Assembly: GCF_004135285.1 (NCBI RefSeq)
Contig: NZ_CP035494.1
Location: forward strand, 3,658,001 to 3,722,000
Reading direction: 5' to 3'
DNA from: Microbacterium protaetiae
Lineage (GTDB): Bacteria; Actinomycetota; Actinomycetes; Actinomycetales; Microbacteriaceae
DNA length: 64,000 bases
The notes under the pieces are model-generated. The model saw only the letters and a program-made list of their open reading frames with translations. It made no database searches and was not told the DNA's origin. The position numbers and the translations under genes were made by a program. This document shows, one piece after another, positions 15,698-23,595 of this stretch (position 1 is its first letter; the number at the start of each line of letters is the position of its first letter).

Positions 15698-16621
15698 CTA
15701 CTCGATGCGCTCGGACTGACCCCGTCGCCAATACCCCATGAACGCGACTCGCTTGCGATCGACGCCGCACTCCGAGACGAGCAGGCGGCGCAACGTCTTG
15801 ACCGTGCCGGCCTCGCCCGCCATCCAGGCATAGAACTCGCCGTCGGCGGCTTCCGGGCTGTCCCACAGCAGTTCGCGGTCCACGTCGACATCGGCCAGTT
15901 CCTGGCGGTGGCCAGCTGCGGCACGGCTCAGCAGCTGTGCGGATGCCGCAGCCCAGGTCCGCACCGCGGCGATCAATCCCGCCCCGTGCTCGCCGCCCTC
16001 GCGCGGAATCCAGGTCAGGCGGGTGCCGGCCGCATGCGACACCGGAAGCACATCGGCGGCCGTGGGTACCTCGAGGAAGGCATCGACGTCGTAGTCGTCA
16101 CTGAGCGACTCCAGAATCGAGCCGATGGCCGGGGCCGCCGTCTCATCGCCGGCCAGCAGAATGCGTCGTGCGGTGCCCGGGTGCCAGTCGATGCCGCCAC
16201 GCGAGTGCGGGCTGCGCTCGTCGGGCCCCACGACGATGAGCTCCTGCCCGGCAGCGGCGGACTCGGCCCACGCACCGGCGGGCCCGGCGCCGGGATGCAC
16301 CACGAAGTCGATGTCGAGTTCTCCGGGTACTATCCGTCGCACGGTGTAGGTGCGAAAGAGGTTGCGTTGCGCGTTCGGCAGCGCCCGCCAGCGGTCGTAC
16401 CAGTCCCCCGCGCCATCGTGCTGGCCGATGTCGGTGAAGCTCCCATCGGCGTGCGGCAGGATCACCTTGATGCGCTGATCAAGACCCGCGGTGCCGAAAT
16501 GCTCGAAGTCGGCACCGGTGAAGGTCACCCGAACGAAGTGGGGACTCAGCCGCACAACGCGCACGACCTGAGCGAGATACGGGCGGTAGGGGGCGCGGAC
16601 TACTTCTGCGGTATCAGGCAT
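15698..16621 (-). CDS. Siderophore-interacting protein (FAD-binding ferric reductase)
   Basis: Reduces ferric-siderophore complexes in the cytoplasm to release iron; ViuB/SIP family, 307 residues. The N-terminal FAD-binding domain has VVRLSPHFVRVTFTGADFEH and the RTYTVRRIVPGELDIDFVVH region (RxYTxR flavin motif), with HPGAGPAGAWA after it. The C-terminal NAD(P)H-like domain has LLAGDETAAPAIGSIL and the FYAWMAGEAGTVKTLRRLL ending with YWRRG. It faces the importer operon end to end. Its promoter is a near-perfect iron box that overlaps the -10, and the ATG is the predicted first base of the mRNA. Confidence 0.93.
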   Translation of the reverse strand: MPDTAEVVRAPYRPYLAQVVRVVRLSPHFVRVTFTGADFEHFGTAGLDQRIKVILPHADGSFTDIGQHDGAGDWYDRWRALPNAQRNLFRTYTVRRIVPGELDIDFVVHPGAGPAGAWAESAAAGQELIVVGPDERSPHSRGGIDWHPGTARRILLAGDETAAPAIGSILESLSDDYDVDAFLEVPTAADVLPVSHAAGTRLTWIPREGGEHGAGLIAAVRTWAAASAQLLSRAAAGHRQELADVDVDRELLWDSPEAADGEFYAWMAGEAGTVKTLRRLLVSECGVDRKRVAFMGYWRRGQSERIE

Positions 16622-16625
16622 GCTC

Positions 16626-16644
16626 TTAGGCTAGCCTAACCAAT
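16626..16644 (-). promoter_or_regulatory. Iron box overlapping the leaderless promoter of the siderophore-interacting protein gene
   Basis: Read on the plus strand, TTAGGCTAGCCTAACCAAT matches the DtxR consensus at 16 of 19 positions, and its first 14 bases are a perfect palindrome. On the minus strand the TAGCCT at 16633-16628 inside it lies exactly six bases before the ATG at 16621. Repressor binding and polymerase binding would be mutually exclusive. The whole site is squeezed into the 25 bases between two genes. Confidence 0.8.
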
Positions 16645-16646
16645 GC

Positions 16647-17807
16647 TCATCGGGCGAGGAGCGTTCCGATCCGTTGCACGGCCTCAGTGAGAACCTCGGG
16701 CGCGCAACCGATGTTGATGCGCACATGGCCGGCGCCCTCGGCGCCGAACTTCGGGCCGAAGTGCAACGCGACCTTCGCGTCGCGCAGGATCTTCACGGCC
16801 GGGTTGGCGCCCCACCCCAGCTCGGACAGATCCACCCAGGCCAGATATCCCGCGTCGGGAATCTCGTAGCGAGCCCCGGGCACATGCGCGGCCAGAAGAT
16901 CAGCCAGCAGCCGCCGGTTGTGATCGAGGGTCGCCAACAGCGCGTCGAGCCAGGCGTCGCTGGCCGGATCGAAGGCAGCCACGCCGGCCAGGGCGCCGAA
17001 CAGGCCGGTGCGCCATTCCACCTCGTCGGGCAGCGCGTCCACAACCGCGGTGGTCGCGTCAGAGGCCGTCACCATCAGCGCACACTTCAGACCCGCGAGG
17101 TTGAAGGCCTTGCTGGCACTGGTGACGGCGAAGCCGACGCGGGCCGCGGCATCCGAAGCCGCCAGAAACGGCGTGAACTCCGCCGGTGCATGCGTGAGGG
17201 GCGCATGGATCTCGTCGCTGACCACCCGGGCACCGTGCCTCTCGGCGATCTCGGCCAGCGCCGCCAGGCTCTCCTGCGCGTGTGTGGTGCCGGTCGGGTT
17301 GTGCGGATTGCACAGCAGCACCACGCGAGCACCGTCGGCCAGCGCCGCCTCGATGCCGGCCAGGTCGAGCTCCCAGCGGCCGTCCACGTGCGTCAGCGGA
17401 ACACGCTCGACGACTCCCCCGGCCTCGGGCACGCAGTCATAGAACGGCGGGTACACCGGAGGGGTGACCACGACCCGGTCGCCGGGCTCGATGATGGCGC
17501 GCACGATCTCGGTCACGCCCATCATGACATCGCACGTCGAGCGCACCCGCCGTGGTTCGACATCCCATCCGAAGCGCCGACGCGCGAACGCCACGAAGGC
17601 TGAACGGATGCCGGGGTCCGGTGGCGTGTACCCCGTGTCGCCGAGCTCGACGGCCCGCTCCAGTCGCTGCGTGATCGCCGGCGCGAGCGGAAAGTCGGTC
17701 TCGGCGACGAACAGCGGCAGGACGTCTTCGGGGTACGTCCGCCACTTCGTGCTCGAACGTTGGCGCAGTTGATCGACAGGCAGGGCTTGCAACGGGGTGA
17801 CACTCAC
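16647..17807 (-). CDS. MalY/PatB-type PLP-dependent C-S lyase (putative cystathionine beta-lyase)
   Basis: A fold-type I aminotransferase-like enzyme of the MalY/PatB branch, 386 residues, which usually cleaves cystathionine or cysteine to release homocysteine or sulfide. LPLFVAETDFPLAP is the MalY-type substrate region, LLCNPHNPTG binds PLP, SDEIHAPL holds the ring-stacking Asp, and Lys233 in SASKAFNLAGLK forms the Schiff base; RINIGC carries the carboxylate-binding Arg. The GTG start lies six bases after TAGGGT (17819-17814). It lies 44 bases after sufT on the same strand, an arrangement that may or may not reflect sulfur supply. A transaminase role cannot be excluded. Confidence 0.85.
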   Translation of the reverse strand: MSVTPLQALPVDQLRQRSSTKWRTYPEDVLPLFVAETDFPLAPAITQRLERAVELGDTGYTPPDPGIRSAFVAFARRRFGWDVEPRRVRSTCDVMMGVTEIVRAIIEPGDRVVVTPPVYPPFYDCVPEAGGVVERVPLTHVDGRWELDLAGIEAALADGARVVLLCNPHNPTGTTHAQESLAALAEIAERHGARVVSDEIHAPLTHAPAEFTPFLAASDAAARVGFAVTSASKAFNLAGLKCALMVTASDATTAVVDALPDEVEWRTGLFGALAGVAAFDPASDAWLDALLATLDHNRRLLADLLAAHVPGARYEIPDAGYLAWVDLSELGWGANPAVKILRDAKVALHFGPKFGAEGAGHVRINIGCAPEVLTEAVQRIGTLLAR

Positions 17808-17813
17808 CCTTCG

Positions 17814-17819
17814 ACCCTA
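17814..17819 (-). promoter_or_regulatory. -10 hexamer of leaderless MalY-like gene
   Basis: On the minus strand TAGGGT is followed by six bases and the GTG at 17807, so the lyase need not depend on suf read-through. Confidence 0.5.
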
Positions 17820-17851
17820 ACGGCCACCCGGGCCGCGGCATCCCGCTCGTG

Positions 17852-18181
17852 TCAAATGGCGAAACCGAGCGCGCGCATCATGTCGCGGCCGTCGTCGGTG
17901 ATCTTCTCCGGACCCCACGGCGGCATCCACACCCAGTTGATGCGGAACCGGTCCACGACATCGTCGAGCGCCTGCGCCGTCTGCTCTTCGAGCACGTCGG
18001 TCAACGGGCATCCCGCCGACGTCAAGGTCATGTGGATGACCAAAGCATCGTTCTCGTCATCCCACGCGAGGTCGTAGATGAGCCCCAGGTCGACGACGTT
18101 GACCCCCAGCTCGGGGTCCATGACGTCTTTGAGCGCTTCGATGACGTCGTCATACTTCTCGGGTGTCAGCGTCGCGGCCAT
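17852..18181 (-). CDS. sufT: Fe-S assembly factor SufT (DUF59/MIP18)
   Basis: A 109-residue DUF59 protein that helps maturation of Fe-S proteins; last gene of the suf cluster. The diagnostic stretches are DPELGVNVVDLGLIYDL, the TSAGCPLTDVL loop with the reactive Cys, and the VWMPPWGPEKIT segment near the end. The size is typical of stand-alone SufT. A minus-strand TAGACT at 18193-18188 lies six bases before the ATG, so besides read-through from sufC it probably has its own leaderless transcript; the first three bases of that hexamer are the sufC stop codon. Confidence 0.9.
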   Translation of the reverse strand: MAATLTPEKYDDVIEALKDVMDPELGVNVVDLGLIYDLAWDDENDALVIHMTLTSAGCPLTDVLEEQTAQALDDVVDRFRINWVWMPPWGPEKITDDGRDMMRALGFAI

Positions 18182-18187
18182 GGCAGA

Positions 18188-18193
18188 AGTCTA
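18188..18193 (-). promoter_or_regulatory. -10 hexamer of sufT built on the sufC stop codon
   Basis: TAGACT, whose TAG is the terminator codon of sufC, sits six bases before the sufT ATG. It would allow sufT expression independent of the operon. Confidence 0.45.
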
Positions 18194-18973
18194 CGCGTCG
18201 ATCTCGACGGTGGGCTCGGGCTCACCCTCGAGATAGCGGTCGTACCCTTCCTCCTCAAGCCGGTCGGCCAGCTCGGGGCCGCCCTCTTCGGCGACGCGAC
18301 CCTTGACGAGCACGTGCACGAAGTCGGGGTGGATGTAGCGCAGGATGCGGGTGTAGTGCGTGATAAGCAGCACACCGAGGTTGGTGGCAGCCTTGGCCCG
18401 GTTGACACCCTCCGAGACGATCTTGAGCGCATCGACGTCCAAGCCCGAGTCGGTCTCGTCGAGGATGGCGAGCTTGGGCTGCAGCAGCTCGAGCTGCAGG
18501 ATCTCGTGGCGCTTCTTCTCACCGCCCGAGAAGCCCTCGTTGACGTTGCGCTGGGCGAACTTCGCATCCATCCGCAGGTTCTTCATCGCCTGCTTGACGT
18601 CTTTGGTCCACGTGCGCACGGCGGGGGCGTCTCCGTCGATGGCGGTCTTGGCGGTGCGCAGGAAGTTCGTGACCGTGACGCCCGGGATCTCCACCGGGTA
18701 CTGCATGGCCAGGAACAGCCCGGCGCGGGCGCGCTCGTCGACGGTCATGGCGAGCACGTCTTCACCGTCGAGGGTGATCGAACCGCTGGTGACCGTGTAC
18801 TTCGGGTGACCGGCGATGGTGTAGGCCAGCGTCGACTTACCCGAGCCGTTGGGGCCCATGATGGCGTGCGTCTCGCCGGTGCGGATGGTCAGCGTGACGC
18901 CGTTGAGGATGGGGGTGACACCCGCATCCGTCTCCACAGACACGTGCAGGTCGCGGATCTCGAGGACAGACAT
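18191..18973 (-). CDS. sufC: Fe-S cluster assembly ATPase SufC
   Basis: The soluble ABC-type ATPase of the SufBCD scaffold complex, 260 residues. Walker A is GPNGSGKST with Lys46, the SufC-specific signature is FSGGEKKRHEILQL and Walker B is LAILDETDSGLDVDAL; the H-loop is LLITHYTRIL. These are the standard SufC forms, in which the Walker B Glu-Thr-Asp replaces the usual Glu-Pro-Thr. The C-terminus is extended by an acidic tail (EGEPEPTVEIDA). It follows the Rieske gene with no intergenic base and is transcribed with sufB and sufD. Confidence 0.96.
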   Translation of the reverse strand: MSVLEIRDLHVSVETDAGVTPILNGVTLTIRTGETHAIMGPNGSGKSTLAYTIAGHPKYTVTSGSITLDGEDVLAMTVDERARAGLFLAMQYPVEIPGVTVTNFLRTAKTAIDGDAPAVRTWTKDVKQAMKNLRMDAKFAQRNVNEGFSGGEKKRHEILQLELLQPKLAILDETDSGLDVDALKIVSEGVNRAKAATNLGVLLITHYTRILRYIHPDFVHVLVKGRVAEEGGPELADRLEEEGYDRYLEGEPEPTVEIDA

Positions 18974-19300
18974 TCAGATTTCCTTTGTGACGTTCGGGTC
19001 GATGAGCACGTCGTCGCCGTCGATCGTGACGGCGTAGACCGGGACGGGCTCATACGCGGGGAGGTTGAGGGGCGCGCCGGTGCGCAGCGAGAAGCGGGAG
19101 CCGTGCGCCCAGCACTCGACGGTGTCGTCTTCCACGAACCCCTCGGACAGGGAGATGTTGCCGTGCGTGCAGGTGTCGCCGATCGCGTGCACCTCGCCGG
19201 CCGAGTCTTTCACGATGCAGATCGGCACGCCTTCGAGCTCGACGCGCAGCGGGGAGTCCTGCTCGAGCTCGCTGAAAGTGCAGGCCCGCGCGACGCTCAT
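18974..19300 (-). CDS. Rieske [2Fe-2S] ferredoxin-like protein of the suf operon
   Basis: A 108-residue single-domain Rieske protein, annotated in relatives as the ferredoxin subunit of a non-heme iron oxygenase. The cluster ligands are Cys44-x-His46 (CTHG) and Cys63-x2-His66 (CWAH), followed by GSRFSLRTGAP. There is no signal peptide or membrane anchor. It is wedged between sufD, which it overlaps by four bases, and sufC, which follows directly. This position, conserved in many actinobacteria, makes an electron-transfer or cluster-carrier role in Fe-S assembly more likely than oxygenase service. Confidence 0.9.
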   Translation of the reverse strand: MSVARACTFSELEQDSPLRVELEGVPICIVKDSAGEVHAIGDTCTHGNISLSEGFVEDDTVECWAHGSRFSLRTGAPLNLPAYEPVPVYAVTIDGDDVLIDPNVTKEI

Positions 19301-20493
19301 GCCTGAGGCTCCTCACCGAGCTCGCGCTCGATGTCGGCGATGAGTTCGGCTTCCAGCTCGGGCAGGCGCAGCCGCTGCACCAGTTCGCTGAGGAAGCCCA
19401 GCACGACCAGCCGGCGGGCCTCTGCCTCGTCGATGCCGCGCGCCTGCAGGTAGAAGAGCTGCTCGTCATCGAAGCGCCCGGTGGCACTGGCGTGGCCGGC
19501 CCCGATGATGTCGCCGATCTCGATCTCGAGGTTCGGGATCGAGTCGGCGTGGGCGCCCTCGGTCAGCACCAGGTTGCGGTTGGCTTCGTACGAGTCGGTT
19601 CCGAACGCGTCGGGGCCGATGAGCACATCGCCGATCCACACTGTGTGGGCGCCGACACCCTGCAACGCGCTCTTGTACAGCACATCAGCGCTGGTCGACG
19701 TGCCCTCGTGGAACACGTACACCTGGTTCTCCAGGTGCTGCCCGGCGTCGCAGAAGCCGATGCCGTAGACGTCGGCGTGGGAGCCGGCGCCGGCCAGGCG
19801 CACATTCGGGTTCACCCGAACGACGCCGCCGCCGAAGCTCACGATGAAGTGCCGCAGCGTCGCATCCTTGCCCACCCGCGCCTGGTGTGCCGACAAGTGG
19901 ATGGCGTCGTCCTGCCACTCCTGCACGGTGACGAGCTTCAGGTGCGCGCCCTCGCCGACGATGATCTCGACGTTCTCGGCGAGTGCGACCGAGCCGCTGT
20001 GCCGCAGCACCACGGTGGCCTGCGCATTCGGGAGCGCCTCGATCACGATGTGCTCGTGTGCGACTCCGCCGTTGCCGACGACCCCGATCACGATGGGCTC
20101 GTCGGCTTCGCCTTCGACCACCACGTGGCGGGCCTGGGTGGCCTTGACCCAGGCGATCGCCGCGGTCAGGTCTTCGGGCTCGAACGCAGTGCCGCGCGGG
20201 GCCTGACCGATGGCGAGGGTGCCGACCGGGGCTCCGCTGACCGTCACTGTGACGGCATCCGGGTCACCGGCATCGGCGTCCAGCAGGGCACCGATGCGGT
20301 TCATCGGGGTGTGCTTCCAGTTGACCTCGCGCCCGGTGGGGGCGCCGAAATCGGCGGGGTCGTACGACCGCGGCCGCTCGGAACGGGTCTGGACCGGCAC
20401 GTCATAGCCGGTCAGCCGTGCCGCCGGGTCGATGTGCGCGTGGGATTGCTCCGTCCGAGCAGTCTGCTCGGACGCTGTCGTCGTGGCCGCCAT
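19297..20493 (-). CDS. sufD: Fe-S cluster assembly protein SufD
   Basis: Scaffold-complex subunit that pairs with SufB on SufC, 398 residues. The N-terminal third is variable and contains the SufD-like FGAPTGREVNWKHTPMNRI. The remainder is the right-handed beta-helix core with HIVIEALPNAQATVVLRHSG and NVRLAGAGSHADVYGI. The C-terminal SufBD signature is HASATGRFDDEQLFYLQARG, including the His thought to help cluster assembly. It starts right after the sufB stop codon and its end overlaps the Rieske gene by four bases. Confidence 0.95.
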   Translation of the reverse strand: MAATTTASEQTARTEQSHAHIDPAARLTGYDVPVQTRSERPRSYDPADFGAPTGREVNWKHTPMNRIGALLDADAGDPDAVTVTVSGAPVGTLAIGQAPRGTAFEPEDLTAAIAWVKATQARHVVVEGEADEPIVIGVVGNGGVAHEHIVIEALPNAQATVVLRHSGSVALAENVEIIVGEGAHLKLVTVQEWQDDAIHLSAHQARVGKDATLRHFIVSFGGGVVRVNPNVRLAGAGSHADVYGIGFCDAGQHLENQVYVFHEGTSTSADVLYKSALQGVGAHTVWIGDVLIGPDAFGTDSYEANRNLVLTEGAHADSIPNLEIEIGDIIGAGHASATGRFDDEQLFYLQARGIDEAEARRLVVLGFLSELVQRLRLPELEAELIADIERELGEEPQA

Positions 20494-21912
20494 CTAGCCG
20501 ACCGATCCTTCCATGCCCATTTCGATGAGCTTGTTCAGTTCCAGTGCGTATTCCATCGGCAGCTCGCGCGCTATCGGCTCGATGAAGCCGCGCACGATCA
20601 TCGCCATCGCCTCGTCTTCGGGCATGCCCCGCGACTGCAGGTAGAAGAGCTGCTCGGCACTGACCTTGGAGACGGTGGCCTCGTGACCGAGCTCGACGTC
20701 GTCGACGCGGATGTCGATGGCCGGGTAGGTGTCGGAGCGCGAAATGGTGTCCACCAGCAGGGCGTCGCATCGCACCGTGTTGGCGGAGTGATGCGCGTTG
20801 GGTTCGACACGCACCTCGCCGCGATAGCCGGAGCGGCCGCCGCCGCGGGCGATCGACTTCGAGATGATCGAGGACTGCGTGTAGGGCGCGAGGTGGATCA
20901 TCTTCGCGCCGGCGTCCTGATGCTGGCCGGGGCCGGCGAAGGCCACCGAGAGCGTCTCGCCCTTGGCGTGCTCACCGGCCAGGTAGATCGACGGGTACTT
21001 CATCGTCACCTTGGAGCCGATGTTGCCGTCGACCCATTCCATGGTGGCGCCCTCGTGGGCGATGGCGCGCTTGGTGACGAGGTTGTACACGTTGCTCGAC
21101 CAGTTCTGGATGGTCGTGTACCGCACGCGGGCGTTCTTCTTCACGACGATCTCCACGACCGCGGAGTGCAGCGAGTCGGACTTGTAGATCGGCGCGGTGC
21201 AGCCCTCGATGTAATGCACATACGAGTCTTCATCGGCAATGATCAGCGTCCGCTCGAACTGGCCCATGTTCTCGGTGTTGATGCGGAAGTAGGCCTGCAG
21301 CGGGATCTCGACGTGCACACCCTTGGGCACATACACGAACGAGCCGCCCGACCAGACCGCGGTGTTCAGCGCCGCGAACTTGTTGTCACCGGCGGGGATG
21401 ATGGTGCCGAAGTACTCCTCGAAGAACTCCGGGTGCTCCCGCAGCGCGGTGTCGGTGTCCATGAAGATGACGCCCTGGCTCTCCAGATCCTCACGGATCT
21501 GGTGATACACGACCTCGGATTCGTACTGGGCCGCCACACCGGCGACCAGACGCTGCCGCTCGGCCTCGGGGATGCCCAGGCGCTCATAGGTGTTGCGGAT
21601 GTCTTCGGGCAGGTCTTCCCACGACTCGGCCTGCTTCTCGGTGGAGCGCACGAAGTACTTGATGTTGTCGAAGTCGATCTCCGACAGATCCGCGCCCCAC
21701 GTCGGCATCGGTTTGCGCTGGAACAGCGCCAGACCCTTCAACCGGTTGCGCAACATCCACTCCGGTTCGTTCTTCATTCCGGAGATGCCGCGCACGACAG
21801 CTTCGCTGAGTCCCCGCTGGGCGGTGGCTCCGGCGATGTCGTCATCGTGCCAGCCGAATTCGTACACCCCCAAACCGTCGAGCTCGGGGCGTTCGATCAG
21901 AACATCGGACAT
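20494..21912 (-). CDS. sufB: Fe-S cluster assembly protein SufB
   Basis: The principal scaffold of the SUF system, on which [4Fe-4S] clusters are built, 472 residues. Signatures include [57 protein letters not shown] (with the conserved Cys) and [21 protein letters not shown]. It heads the suf operon B-D-Rieske-C-T. I chose the ATG at 21912, which gives the usual [15 protein letters not shown] start; a TTG at 21933 would also be in frame. Neither sufR upstream nor sufS/sufU downstream is present in this window, unlike the arrangement known from mycobacteria. Confidence 0.96.
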   Translation of the reverse strand: MSDVLIERPELDGLGVYEFGWHDDDIAGATAQRGLSEAVVRGISGMKNEPEWMLRNRLKGLALFQRKPMPTWGADLSEIDFDNIKYFVRSTEKQAESWEDLPEDIRNTYERLGIPEAERQRLVAGVAAQYESEVVYHQIREDLESQGVIFMDTDTALREHPEFFEEYFGTIIPAGDNKFAALNTAVWSGGSFVYVPKGVHVEIPLQAYFRINTENMGQFERTLIIADEDSYVHYIEGCTAPIYKSDSLHSAVVEIVVKKNARVRYTTIQNWSSNVYNLVTKRAIAHEGATMEWVDGNIGSKVTMKYPSIYLAGEHAKGETLSVAFAGPGQHQDAGAKMIHLAPYTQSSIISKSIARGGGRSGYRGEVRVEPNAHHSANTVRCDALLVDTISRSDTYPAIDIRVDDVELGHEATVSKVSAEQLFYLQSRGMPEDEAMAMIVRGFIEPIARELPMEYALELNKLIEMGMEGSVG

Positions 21913-22150
21913 GACGTCACACACTCTCCTCAATAGACCGCAACGGTGTCATCCGTCCCGACATCCCTGATCCCCTCGGGAGTGCTGAGGGGGAGGATGC
22001 CGCTTTCCGGGTCCGCTCTGGCGACGCGCCACGCGCGCCTAGACTGTCAGGGATGCGGGGATCATGAACCGCATCCGACCCCTCGATTCTATAGGCTCCA
22101 CCTGACATTCGGGTCGGAGCCGCGCAGCCTTCCAGGAGATGAACACCCGC

Positions 22151-23101
22151 ATGTCCGCGAATCAGCCGACAACCAGCACCCCGGGCCTGTGGCGGCGGTT
22201 CCTGAACTGGCTGCCCGATCACGTGGATCGTCGCGTCCGTGTCGCGGCCTGGATCTCGCTCGTGCTCGAGATAGCCATCGTCGGCACGGGTGGCGCGGTG
22301 CGCCTGACCGACTCGGGACTGGGCTGCGCCTGGCCGCTGTGCACGCCCGACTCGCTGTTCCCCACGGCGCAGCAGAGCTATCACAGTCTCATCGAGTTCG
22401 GAAACCGCGGGCTCTCGTTCTTCGTCGGGCTCGCCGCGGTGGCCGTCATCGTGCTCATCTCGCAGTTCCGCAAGCAGCGGCGCGATCTGTGGGCCCTGGC
22501 CTGGACGGTGTTCGCCGGCGTGCTGCTGCAGGCCGTGGTCGGCGGCATCCTCGTGCTTTTCGATCTGCGGCCCAACCTGGTCTCGTTCCACTACATCGTC
22601 TCCATCGTGCTCGTGGCCGTCGCAGCAGCCTTCATCGCCCGGATGGGGCAGGCGGCGGGGCCCCGCGAGCGCGTCGTCCCCCGCTGGTTCGCGATCCTCA
22701 CCCACATCAGCTCGTTCGTGCTCGCCCTGACCGTGCTGATCGGCGTGCTCACCACCGGCGCCGGACCGCACTCGGGAGATGCCGAGGTCACCCTGCGCAA
22801 CGGCTTCGATGCGACGCTGCTCGAACATGTGCACTCGTGGCCGGCCTATACGCTGTTCGCGCTGACCATCGCCCTGGTGATCGGCGCGTCGAGCTTCGCC
22901 GCCCAGGCACCGGCAGTGCGCCGCTGGGCGATCGGCCTGCTCGCCGTCGAACTCGTGCAGATAGCTGTGGGGCTCTACCAGGCCCGCAACGACCTGCCGC
23001 CGCTGGCCGTGGGCGTGCACATGGTATTGGCCGCAATAGCGGTCGCCACCATGACAGCTATGGTGTTCCAGCTCAAAAGACCCGTCACGGCAGACGCATA
23101 G
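22151..23101 (+). CDS. ctaA: Heme A synthase (CtaA/Cox15)
   Basis: Oxidises heme O to heme A for the aa3 oxidase; integral membrane enzyme of about eight spans, 316 residues from the chosen start. The first loop has the family motif GTGGAVRLTDSGLGCAW with a CX4C pair (GCAWPLC) as in type-I CtaA, and conserved histidines occur in SFHYIVS, LEHVHSW and VGVHMVL segments. An AGGAG at 22134-22138 is too close to the first ATG (22139) and lies twelve bases before the ATG at 22151, so I prefer the latter. It is divergent from sufB, and ctaB is nearby on the other strand. Confidence 0.93.
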   Translation: MSANQPTTSTPGLWRRFLNWLPDHVDRRVRVAAWISLVLEIAIVGTGGAVRLTDSGLGCAWPLCTPDSLFPTAQQSYHSLIEFGNRGLSFFVGLAAVAVIVLISQFRKQRRDLWALAWTVFAGVLLQAVVGGILVLFDLRPNLVSFHYIVSIVLVAVAAAFIARMGQAAGPRERVVPRWFAILTHISSFVLALTVLIGVLTTGAGPHSGDAEVTLRNGFDATLLEHVHSWPAYTLFALTIALVIGASSFAAQAPAVRRWAIGLLAVELVQIAVGLYQARNDLPPLAVGVHMVLAAIAVATMTAMVFQLKRPVTADA

Positions 23102-23187
23102 CCCACGCATCGACGCCACGCCGACTGCACTGACATCGTGGGATGCCGCGGCCGCTCGGGTCGCCACATCCCAGGAGTGATCGACAT

Positions 23188-23595
23188 ATGCACACCACGC
23201 GTCCCCGTCTTGCCCGCAACATCCCGTTCTGGCTTCTTCTCATCGTCTCGCTGGGCGCCACCATCGGCGGCGCGCTCGTCGTGAAGATCGAGCTCGATTG
23301 GATGACGACGGCGCTCACGGCGAACACCGCGACGGGCGTCGACGTCTACGTCGGCCAGGTCGCCGTCGTCGTCGCGGGCATCGTGTGCGGCGCCGGTGTC
23401 GTGGGCCTGCTGCTCACCCTGACCATCGCCGCCCTCTCCGGCCTGCGCGCCACCACACCGGTCGTCTCGGACGCCCCGGCCGAGCAGACCACGCTCGACG
23501 GGGCCGAGCCCGAGGTCGAGCCTGAGGCCGAGCCCGAGGTCGAGCCTGAGGCCGAGCCCGAGGCCGCGCCTGAGGCCGAGCCCGCGGCCGTCTAG
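23188..23595 (+). CDS. Small membrane protein with Glu-Pro repeat tail, unknown function
   Basis: Not recognised as a named family. The 135-residue protein has two predicted membrane spans, near residues 12-30 and 54-80, separated by an acidic/polar loop. The cytoplasmic or external tail is a low-complexity run of Glu-Pro-Glu-Val/Ala units, encoded by 3.5 copies of a 24-base direct repeat (23506-23589). The ATG has AGGAG ten bases upstream; in-frame upstream codons are not favoured. It sits between ctaA and ctaB and overlaps the convergent ctaB stop by four bases, but there is no direct evidence for a role in heme A synthesis. Confidence 0.65.
   Translation: MHTTRPRLARNIPFWLLLIVSLGATIGGALVVKIELDWMTTALTANTATGVDVYVGQVAVVVAGIVCGAGVVGLLLTLTIAALSGLRATTPVVSDAPAEQTTLDGAEPEVEPEAEPEVEPEAEPEAAPEAEPAAV
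23506..23589 (+). repeat. 24-bp tandem repeat, 3.5 copies, inside the Glu-Pro tail
   Basis: Units at 23506-23529 and 23530-23553 are identical, 23554-23577 is a slightly diverged copy and 23578-23589 a half copy. Each unit encodes eight residues of the acidic Glu-Pro repeat. In-frame slippage would change tail length without breaking the gene. Confidence 0.85.

Noticed and set aside
19492..21936. 814-codon open frame opposite sufD and sufB
   Set aside because: Antisense shadow of the suf genes; no ribosome-binding site and no recognisable motif.
22064..22105. Small 13-residue open frame ahead of ctaA as a leader peptide
   Set aside because: No ribosome-binding site, no regulatory codon run, and no attenuator hairpin pair could be recognised.
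23506..23589. Short tandem repeat considered as a CRISPR or integration site
   Set aside because: Units are 24 bases, contiguous with no spacers, and lie in frame inside a coding tail.
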